Below are positions 1-5,520 of a DNA stretch of 7,663 bases, piece by piece. The position numbers were made by a program, and so were the translations under genes. The stretch comes from JADFSZ01 sp022560555 [NCBI: PVC group bacterium] (lineage in GTDB: Bacteria > GCA-001730085 > JADFSZ01). The stretch lies in the NCBI GenBank assembly GCA_022560555.1, contig JADFSZ010000084.1, positions 1 to 7,663 on the forward strand. Reading direction: 5' to 3'. How positions within the stretch are numbered: the first letter of the stretch is position 1; each line of letters starts with the position of its first letter. The notes under the pieces were generated by a model, which saw only the letters and a list, made by a program, of their open reading frames with translations, did not search any database and was not told where the DNA came from.

Positions 1-170
1 CCCAAGTTTCATTTGTGCACGCACTTGTTCCCGCTGTGCGAGGGGCTCCCGACCCCGCACCCACCACGACCGTAGGTCTCCTCTTTCCCTCTTTCCCAAA
101 TTTTCCCTCGTTCCCAAATTTCATTTGGGAACTCCCGCTGTGCGAGCGTCTCCAGCTCACGCACCCACCG
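1..170. repeat. Two diverged copies of a short intergenic repeat unit
   Basis: Two units share the same order of blocks. Unit A (from 1) has CCCAAGTTTCATTTG, then CCCGCTGTGCGAG at 30-42, then GCACCCACC at 57-65. Unit B (from 113) has CCCAAATTTCATTTG, then CCCGCTGTGCGAG at 134-146, then GCACCCACC at 161-169. The exact blocks are offset by 104 bp, and a further partial TTCCCAAATTTTCCC lies at 93-107 between the units. The blocks are too regular to be chance. From memory, similar strings recur through genomes of several uncultured aquatic bacteria and are often mis-called as tiny proteins, but I cannot check that here. I see no coding function in this stretch. It lies directly upstream of the zinc-ribbon gene. 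Confidence 0.7.
110..132. repeat. Perfect 10-bp hairpin inside repeat unit B
   Basis: GTTCCCAAAT (110-119) and ATTTGGGAAC (123-132) are exact reverse complements around the 3-nt loop TTC. The hairpin lies inside the second copy of the flanking repeat. Unit A has only a decayed version (CCCAAGTTTCATTTG followed by TGC). No T-tract follows on either strand, so it does not look like an intrinsic terminator. It is more likely the palindromic core of a mobile or dispersed repeat. Confidence 0.65.
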
Positions 171-195
171 GTACAGAATAACCTCACCCAAACCG

Positions 196-204
196 TGGTA
201 TACT
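196..204 (+). promoter_or_regulatory. Candidate extended -10 promoter of the zinc-ribbon gene
   Basis: TGGTATACT at 196-204 reads as an extended -10 element (TGN followed by TATACT, one base from TATAAT). No recognisable -35 lies 16-18 bp upstream, which is tolerated for extended -10 promoters. Transcription would begin near 211, downstream of the ATG at 209 but about 22 nt upstream of the ATG at 233. This is one reason for choosing the later start. It is a sequence match only. Confidence 0.4.
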
Positions 205-232
205 CAAAATGAACTCAACGAGGCTACCTCAC

Positions 233-715
233 ATGGACGATTCCAGTCCGCAAAACCAAGAGTCCACCGAAGAACTTCAGCTCTGCCCTTCCTGCCTCGC
301 GCCCAACGATCCCGAATGCGATTTCTGCACCAATTGCCAAGCACCCCTCGGAGCCACAGCCGGCCTCGACCCCATAAAGAGCATCTGGGCCCGCGGCTAC
401 ATCTACCGTGAAATGGCCCACGGCAAAGCCAGCAACACCGTCATCATCGGCGCCTGGCTCATATTCGGCCCCATGGTCATGTTTACGATCATGGCCCTGG
501 CATTTGCCGTCTTCTCTTTTACCTTCGGCGCCTCACGTTTCGAAGAACCAGCCGGTGCATGGCTACTCCTCGGCCTAGCCTCCGCTACAATGGGAATCCC
601 CGCCGCCATCATCCTCTACAAGACCACCACACGCTCCATAGACAAACTCGAAGAATCCGAAGCCACCGCGTCCCCGGACAAAAACGCTGACGGCAACAAC
701 AAAGCCTCTCTGTGA
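233..715 (+). CDS. Zinc-ribbon protein with two predicted transmembrane helices, function unknown
   Basis: The protein is 160 residues from ATG 233. An acidic N-terminus leads into a zinc-ribbon knuckle with Cys18, 21, 29, 32 and 35 (CPSC then CDFCTNC), followed by a linker and two hydrophobic segments near residues 70-96 and 108-129. A charged, Asn/Ala-rich tail follows. This layout suggests a small inner-membrane protein with a cytoplasmic metal-binding ribbon; I do not recognise a named family or function. ATG 233 is preferred over ATG 209 because GAGG at 220-223 lies 9 nt upstream and because the candidate promoter would start transcription after 209. The gene is GC-rich with a strong C excess on the coding strand (36 of 60 bases G or C, 24 of them C, in 301-360), unlike every other gene here. 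Its last codon and stop (CTG TGA) fall within the CTCTGTG repeat, so the original C-terminus may have been altered. Confidence 0.75.
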   Translation: MDDSSPQNQESTEELQLCPSCLAPNDPECDFCTNCQAPLGATAGLDPIKSIWARGYIYREMAHGKASNTVIIGAWLIFGPMVMFTIMALAFAVFSFTFGASRFEEPAGAWLLLGLASATMGIPAAIILYKTTTRSIDKLEESEATASPDKNADGNNKASL

Positions 716-732
716 ACTCTGTGCTCTCTGTG
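706..732. repeat. Period-9 CTCTGTG triplicate repeat at the gene junction
   Basis: CTCTGTG occurs exactly at 708-714, 717-723 and 726-732, a precise 9-bp period, followed by GTAAAAAAA. The repeat carries the stop codon of the upstream gene (TGA 713-715). Read onward in the thiL frame, it would encode a spurious 13-residue extension. From memory, tracts of this form (CTCTGTG/CACAGAG at 9-bp spacing, often next to coding ends) are scattered through many planctomycete-like and candidate-phylum genomes; I could not verify copy number here. It also marks the point where base composition changes. Confidence 0.7.
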
Positions 733-750
733 GTAAAAAAATTATCGATC

Positions 751-1680
751 ATGAATGAATTTGACCTGATCCGAAAAATTGCTTCAAAAATTCGCACCTC
801 TCCCCGGGTAAAAGTTGGGATTGGAGATGACTGCGCCGTTCTAAAAGACACAAAAGATACATACCTTCTGTTTGCCCAAGACACGATTGTAGAAGATGTT
901 CATTTTCGTTTGAATTCAATCACATACGAAGAAATCGGATGGAAGGCATTGGCGTGTAACATGAGTGATATCGCGTCTATGGGGGGCTGGAGTCTATCAG
1001 CCACCATCAGCATGGGTGTTCCCCGGCATGTTTCCGCAAGATCTTTAATAAAAATTTATGACGGGTTGATGAAACTTGCGAAAAGATTTGATGTGGATCT
1101 TGTCGGCGGAGATACGGTGAGAAGTCCGAAGAAATTATTTGTGAGCGTATCCATATTGGGGCGTGTCGAAAAAAAGTGCCTTGTGCTCAGAAAGGGCGCG
1201 AAGGTGGGTGATGCTGTTTTGTGTACGGGGAGCCTCGGAGGCAGTTTTTATGGAAAGCATAAACGCTTTACCCCGAGACAATCTGAAGCACGCTTTCTCG
1301 TCAAAAATTTTAATATTCATAGTATGATTGACATATCAGACGGCCTTGTAGGGGATTTAGGGCATATGTTAGTATCCTCCGGGTGCCAGGCTGTTTTGTT
1401 CGAAAGGACGATACCCATCTCAAGAGAATTAAAGAGGAAGAAGAGCTTATCAGGAAAAAAAATTAATCGTGCTCTCTACGATGGCGAGGATTATGAATTG
1501 CTTTTTTGTATAGCGTCAGAGGATGTGCGTGTGCTCTTAAACAGGGCTAAAAAACAAGGAATTCCTATCTCTCATATTGGAACAATTTCAAAAAAGGGCA
1601 AGGGGGTTATTCTCAAAACACTTGATGGTCGGTTGGTGCGTTTGCCTGTTCGTGCCTTCACTCATAATCTAATCTCGTAA
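751..1680 (+). CDS. thiL: Thiamine-monophosphate kinase ThiL
   Basis: ThiL phosphorylates thiamine monophosphate with ATP to give thiamine diphosphate, the final step of cofactor synthesis in the cytoplasm. The 309-residue product has the AIRS/PurM-like family marks in order: GIGDDC at 23-28, DTIVEDVHF at 44-52 (substrate and metal contacts), NMSDIASMG at 70-78, VGGDTVRS at 118-125, DISDGLVGDLGH at 194-205, and DGEDYELLF near 244-252. Length is normal for the family and the frame is intact. ATG 751 is chosen over the in-frame GTG 712 because the residues from MNEFDLI match where ThiL proteins normally begin, whereas the extra 13 residues come from the CTCTGTG repeat. Neither start has a clear Shine-Dalgarno sequence. 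No other thi gene is adjacent. The gene is AT-rich, unlike its upstream neighbour, and converges on the aminotransferase gene with a 6-nt gap. Confidence 0.93.
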   Translation: MNEFDLIRKIASKIRTSPRVKVGIGDDCAVLKDTKDTYLLFAQDTIVEDVHFRLNSITYEEIGWKALACNMSDIASMGGWSLSATISMGVPRHVSARSLIKIYDGLMKLAKRFDVDLVGGDTVRSPKKLFVSVSILGRVEKKCLVLRKGAKVGDAVLCTGSLGGSFYGKHKRFTPRQSEARFLVKNFNIHSMIDISDGLVGDLGHMLVSSGCQAVLFERTIPISRELKRKKSLSGKKINRALYDGEDYELLFCIASEDVRVLLNRAKKQGIPISHIGTISKKGKGVILKTLDGRLVRLPVRAFTHNLIS

Positions 1681-1686
1681 GATCCC

Positions 1687-3072
1687 TTAGCGATTTAAAA
1701 GAGAATTTTTAGCAAGATGGAAAATGGATGTCCACATACTACCCGGGAATTTGGAGCAGTCCGTCAAGACGCATTCAAATGATTGAAGAAAATAAAGTGC
1801 ATCCTCCGGGTTGAGTGTGAGGGCCGGCAAAAGTTTAATCACATCCATGCGGTGCCCCGCCACTTGGGTTAGAATGCGGTGTTTGTTCAAGAGAGGCATG
1901 ATAATTGTCTGTGTGAATAAATCCTGATTCATCCTATGGATCATATCCCAGGCGGTTTTCATTCCTAAAGATTGAGGGCGTGTAAACTCAATCCCGATCA
2001 TGACCCCTTTCCCGCGAATCTCTTTAATAATATCATATTTTTTTCTGTGCTGATTTAAACCATCCAGAAATATTCTTTCTAGATGAATCACATTGTCCAA
2101 AATATTTTCTGATTCGATAACATGCAGTGTCGCTAAGACGGCGGCCATGGCAAGGCCGTTTTGACTAAAAGTACTGGAATGGACTACGCAGCGATCCATT
2201 TTACTAAACACACTGTCATGAATGTCCTGCCGGGATAGAACGGCTCCGACAGGAATCATCCCGCCTGAAAGAGCTTTTGATAACGTGACAATATCCGGAG
2301 TGATACCGAAATGCTCAAAGGCAAAGAATTTTCCTGTTCGTCCGCATCCTGTTTGAATCTCATCGGCAATCATTAAAGCACCGTATTTTCGACAAAGAGT
2401 TTCAGCCTGAGGGAAGTAATCATGATCAGGGAGATATACTCCCTTGCCTTGAATCGGCTCAAAAATAAATGCGGCAACATCATTGTTTTTTAAGGCTCTT
2501 TCTAATACTTCGAGATCGTTAAATGGGATCTGTTGACATCCATCCAGCAACTTACCGAATCCATCCTTGAATTCAATATTTCCGTTAACGGATAAAGGTC
2601 CGATTGTGAGGCCATGGAAGGCATGTTTGAGAAATACAAACTTATCTCTCTTTGTAAAACATTTTGCGTATTTCATGGCCGTGTCTACGGATTCAGAACC
2701 TGAATTAGTAAAAAATACGTTTTCTAAATTATCCGGAGCGATTTTGATGAGACACTCCGCGGCCAGTCCGCTCACTACGGCGCAGTCCATCTTGAGAAGG
2801 TGCGGAGCTTGAGAGCCGATAAAATCCATAATCGCTTTGACAATCACAGGATGGTTGCGGCCTAAGGCAAAAACACCATAGCCCGTGATAAAATCAATAT
2901 AACGTTTATTATCCTTGTCATAAAGGTAATATCCGTTGGCGCGTGTGTAAGCCTTGTCAAAGCCGATAGTTTTTACCACTTTGACAAATTGTTTATTGAT
3001 GTGTTTGCTGTGAAGATGGTACATGTCGCCGGTACGCTCTTTGAGAATTTTCTTTAGATCAAAATCCGCCAT
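1687..3072 (-). CDS. Class-III PLP-dependent aminotransferase (ornithine/putrescine-type subgroup likely)
   Basis: The 461-residue protein is a fold-type I, class-III aminotransferase. Visible marks are NSGSESVD at 123-130 (phosphate cup), FHG at 152-154 (ring-stacking region), EPIQGKG at 205-211, IADEIQTGCGRTG at 235-247 with Asp237 for the pyridine nitrogen, TLSKALSGG at 263-271 with the Schiff-base Lys266, and STFSQN at 300-305. All catalytic residues are present. The wording around NHPVIVKAI and the DEIQTG motif resembles acetylornithine, putrescine and omega-amino-acid aminotransferases; the true substrate cannot be read from sequence. About 30 residues extend past the usual C-terminus. 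It is the last gene of the operon. ATG 3072 overlaps the patatin stop by one base (TAATG), with AGGA at 3082-3085 as ribosome site, so translation is probably coupled. A role in supplying or consuming an amine in the lipid/acyl pathway suggested by its neighbours is inference. Confidence 0.9.
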   Translation of the reverse strand: MADFDLKKILKERTGDMYHLHSKHINKQFVKVVKTIGFDKAYTRANGYYLYDKDNKRYIDFITGYGVFALGRNHPVIVKAIMDFIGSQAPHLLKMDCAVVSGLAAECLIKIAPDNLENVFFTNSGSESVDTAMKYAKCFTKRDKFVFLKHAFHGLTIGPLSVNGNIEFKDGFGKLLDGCQQIPFNDLEVLERALKNNDVAAFIFEPIQGKGVYLPDHDYFPQAETLCRKYGALMIADEIQTGCGRTGKFFAFEHFGITPDIVTLSKALSGGMIPVGAVLSRQDIHDSVFSKMDRCVVHSSTFSQNGLAMAAVLATLHVIESENILDNVIHLERIFLDGLNQHRKKYDIIKEIRGKGVMIGIEFTRPQSLGMKTAWDMIHRMNQDLFTQTIIMPLLNKHRILTQVAGHRMDVIKLLPALTLNPEDALYFLQSFECVLTDCSKFPGSMWTSIFHLAKNSLLNR

Positions 3073-5126
3073 TATGATTTTTCCTGTGTAGCTAAAAGTT
3101 TTTTTATGGTAATTTTCTTGATCTCGTCTACAACCTTGTATGCCGCTTCCTCTCCGGTTTTGACAAGGTCGCGAAAACGATGAAAATCGAAAAATGAAAA
3201 CTGCTCTATTTCCGGTTCAATCCGGATATCGGCATCTCTGGTTTTAAAACGTGCGTTGTTTAAACTCGATACGCCTACAGTTCGTGTAATAATCCGAATC
3301 ATGGTCGGCTCGGTAAAAAAACGATCAAAGACAGATAATAGACCTTTAGGTTTTGATTGTCGAGCGGAATCTGAATAGGGTGAATGGGTCAAAAAACGCT
3401 CGTGATAAGGTGTGACCGTTGATGTGATAATGATATGAGCCCCTTTTGATTTGAGAATATCTGCCGGAACGCTGTTAGATACGGCGCCATCAATCAAATA
3501 GTGATTTTTCCAGCGCACAGGCGGCATGAGAACGGGGATGGAAGAACTGGCTAAAAGCGCACGGTAAAGAATGCCTTTTTCGAGAACAATTTCGGAGCTG
3601 GTGATTAGATCAGTGCATAGAACATAGACAGGAATCGGAAGTTGGTCAAATGTCATATGTCCGAAAAAATCCTGCAAAAGTTTTTTAATCTTTCCGCCTT
3701 TCGTGATGGATGTGCGCGGCCAAAGTGAGTAATCTAAAATGGAAGACCTGCCTTTACCTAGATCATGAAAAAGTCGATTTTCAATCTCAGCAGCTGTTAC
3801 ACCTGTCGCGTACATAGCGCCGATCACAGCCCCCATACTTGTTCCGGAAATCATATCCACAGGAATGCCCTCTTTTTCAAATACTTTGAGAATCCCAATA
3901 TGCGCCATGGCTCGTGCTCCGCCGCTGCCAAGAGCTAAACCGATTTTAGCTCCCCCGAGCTCTCGTGCCAGGGTGTTCATCTGGCGGGTTGTTTTGCTAG
4001 CAGGCTCATCAATAACAATCGGAATTATTTTTTTGGTTTCAAAGAGAGGCTCATTTTCTCGCGTTGGAATGAGAATTGTGCTATTGATTTTTGACGCGTT
4101 CCTGATTTGCCCTAAGAGGCTTCTCGGCATAAAAACATTGTAAAACAAAGCCAATTTGGATTTAAGATTTATGTCTATCGTTTTCTCCCTAAGCTCATAG
4201 AGGAGTCGGTAAAGGTGTCTTAATGAGTCTTTTTGAGTTGTCGTTAAAATGATCGTTTTGTGAGATTGATCGATAGATTTAAAAGAAAATTCAGATTTAG
4301 GAATGCCGCTGCTGATCAAAAGTAAATCATACTTTTTGTGAAGTCCGCCGAGAAAGGGAGCTATATGTTTTGGATCCATCTCTTGTAAGAATTTTTTTTC
4401 ATCCTGACTAAATACCAGCATATCTTGAAAGTCCATAAATTTATGAACGTGCTCCTGGATGCACTCTTCACGACACTCTGGGTTGTTAATGGTTTTGAAA
4501 AACTCGTGAAGATCAGGTTTTTTTGATGTCTCACAAGAAGAGCTGTTTATGTGAAATTGGCTATTAAAATCAATAAACAAAACATTCTTGTGTGTCTCTG
4601 CCCGAAGGGAAAGCGCGAGATTTAGAGCAAAAGGAGAAGTGTTGATTTTAGGATCCGCGGTTAAAATGCTGATAATGGAGGGCGTGTAGATCAAGTCTTG
4701 TTGGATGTTTGTTTTTTTAAGCCGTTGCGACAAAATATGACTGAGATTTAATGAAATAACGTGTGATTTCGAAATGAAATCGTTAAAATCCTTTTTTGTG
4801 AGCAAGAGCATCTCAGTGTCGAGTGATGCCGTTGTTTCGGCTGATGTTTTATCTCCCGTCAAAAGCGACATCTCCCCAAAGTAATCGGAAGCATTTAAAA
4901 TGGTTAAAATCCTTTCCTTGTTATCATCTGTCTTAGGGACCTTTACAACAATCTGCCCGGATTTTACGATATAGAGATATTGCCCGACCTCATTTATATG
5001 CTGGACAACCTCACCGCGACTGTAAAAGACAAGGGAGGATTTGTTTGAAATGGAGTTGATCTCTCGATCTGAAAGAGAATGAAAAAGCGGGCAGTGTTTT
5101 AGTGTGTGATAATTAGGATTTGACAT
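3072..5126 (-). CDS. Cyclic-nucleotide-binding-like, MinD/CpaE-like and patatin phospholipase fusion
   Basis: The 684-residue protein has three parts. Residues about 10-135 form a cNMP-binding beta-roll domain with the FGEMSLL cassette at 83-89, but the Arg expected near residue 94 is Thr (GDKTSAE). Residues about 148-375 resemble a MinD/CpaE-type P-loop ATPase (IISILTA, FALNLALSL, NVLFIDFN at 181-188, YDLLLISS at 266-273), yet the GKT Walker-A residues are missing. Residues about 393-575 are a patatin/RssA-type lipase: oxyanion loop GSGGARA at 400-406, nucleophile Ser430 in GTSMG, and catalytic Asp546 in DGA. The dyad is intact, so acyl-ester hydrolysis of phospholipids or lysophospholipids is likely, as in bacterial relatives of neuropathy target esterase. 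No signal peptide is seen; the enzyme probably acts at the cytoplasmic membrane face. It starts one base after the upstream stop, with AAAGG at 5136-5140 as ribosome site. Confidence 0.88.
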   Translation of the reverse strand: MSNPNYHTLKHCPLFHSLSDREINSISNKSSLVFYSRGEVVQHINEVGQYLYIVKSGQIVVKVPKTDDNKERILTILNASDYFGEMSLLTGDKTSAETTASLDTEMLLLTKKDFNDFISKSHVISLNLSHILSQRLKKTNIQQDLIYTPSIISILTADPKINTSPFALNLALSLRAETHKNVLFIDFNSQFHINSSSCETSKKPDLHEFFKTINNPECREECIQEHVHKFMDFQDMLVFSQDEKKFLQEMDPKHIAPFLGGLHKKYDLLLISSGIPKSEFSFKSIDQSHKTIILTTTQKDSLRHLYRLLYELREKTIDINLKSKLALFYNVFMPRSLLGQIRNASKINSTILIPTRENEPLFETKKIIPIVIDEPASKTTRQMNTLARELGGAKIGLALGSGGARAMAHIGILKVFEKEGIPVDMISGTSMGAVIGAMYATGVTAAEIENRLFHDLGKGRSSILDYSLWPRTSITKGGKIKKLLQDFFGHMTFDQLPIPVYVLCTDLITSSEIVLEKGILYRALLASSSIPVLMPPVRWKNHYLIDGAVSNSVPADILKSKGAHIIITSTVTPYHERFLTHSPYSDSARQSKPKGLLSVFDRFFTEPTMIRIITRTVGVSSLNNARFKTRDADIRIEPEIEQFSFFDFHRFRDLVKTGEEAAYKVVDEIKKITIKKLLATQEKS
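3082..3085 (-). promoter_or_regulatory. Ribosome binding site of the aminotransferase gene
   Basis: AGGA on the minus strand, within the end of the patatin gene, lies 9 nt before ATG 3072. Together with the TAATG stop/start overlap this points to translational coupling. Confidence 0.5.
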
Positions 5127-5127
5127 T

Positions 5128-5520
5128 TTAGTTTACCTTTCCAAAAGCTTTGTCAAATTCAAAAATATCCTTAAAATCATCAAGGCTGTCGTTCTCGGTC
5201 TTTGAAAGGATCTTGTGATCAAGTAGATTGTAAACAATATGACCAAAATCAATCGTTTCGTTGACACCCCAATGATCAATCACAGTCCGGACCATGGGTC
5301 CGAATTTATCATTGGCAAAATCCTTGATGCCATAAAGAAGCTCTTTGCCGGTGACGTGGCCGGGCTGAGGCCGCTTGCGGACTGTGTTCTCGAGCGCCTC
5401 AAGGACAAAAATGTAAGAGTCACGCTTGAATCGCGGATCACGTTCAACAATGCAATCCAGTGTATCCTGGAAATCTGCTTCGCTTAATTTAGGGGGGCTA
5501 TTTTCCCTCGACTGAGTCAC
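5128..5520 (-). CDS. Minf_1886-family protein (TIGR04138-like), function unknown
   Basis: The 130-residue product matches, from memory, the Minf_1886 / TIGR04138 family of Verrucomicrobia, Planctomycetes and relatives. The recognisable core runs from RDPRFKRDSYIFVLEAL through GKELLYGIKDFAND, FGPMVRTVIDHWGV and DFGHIVYNLLD, and ends with the KTENDSLDDFKD and FDKAF blocks. It has no membrane segment or signal and is probably a soluble, mainly helical cytoplasmic protein. Its role is unknown. I place the start at GTG 5520 because GAGG at 5530-5533 lies 9 nt upstream; the open frame reaches TTG 5562, but that start lacks such a site and adds 14 residues before the conserved core. The chosen start overlaps the GH3 end by 23 nt, and the stop lies one base before the patatin ATG. 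Its position between two lipid-related enzymes suggests an accessory or regulatory role in that pathway, which is inference. Confidence 0.82.
   Translation of the reverse strand: MTQSRENSPPKLSEADFQDTLDCIVERDPRFKRDSYIFVLEALENTVRKRPQPGHVTGKELLYGIKDFANDKFGPMVRTVIDHWGVNETIDFGHIVYNLLDHKILSKTENDSLDDFKDIFEFDKAFGKVN
5136..5140 (-). promoter_or_regulatory. Ribosome binding site of the patatin fusion gene
   Basis: AAAGG on the minus strand, inside the final codons of the Minf_1886-type gene, sits 9 nt before ATG 5126. With a 1-nt gap between stop and start (TAAAATG), the ribosome that finishes the upstream gene can restart directly. Confidence 0.5.

Noticed and set aside
110-132. Hairpin as an intrinsic terminator
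   Set aside because: The stem is good but no T-tract follows on either strand, and the hairpin is part of a repeat unit.
9-212. Small open frames on both strands over the first 200 bases
   Set aside because: They are translations of the repeat units, with no ribosome site and low-complexity products.
209-232. ATG 209 as the start of the zinc-ribbon protein
   Set aside because: No ribosome site lies upstream, and the extended -10 at 196-204 would start transcription after this ATG.
712-750. GTG 712 as the start of ThiL
   Set aside because: The added 13 residues are encoded by the CTCTGTG repeat and precede the normal ThiL N-terminus; ATG 751 fits the family better, although neither start has a Shine-Dalgarno sequence.
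3865-4143. Plus-strand open frames inside the patatin, aminotransferase and GH3 genes
   Set aside because: They lie wholly opposite well-supported coding sequences and show no recognisable motif.
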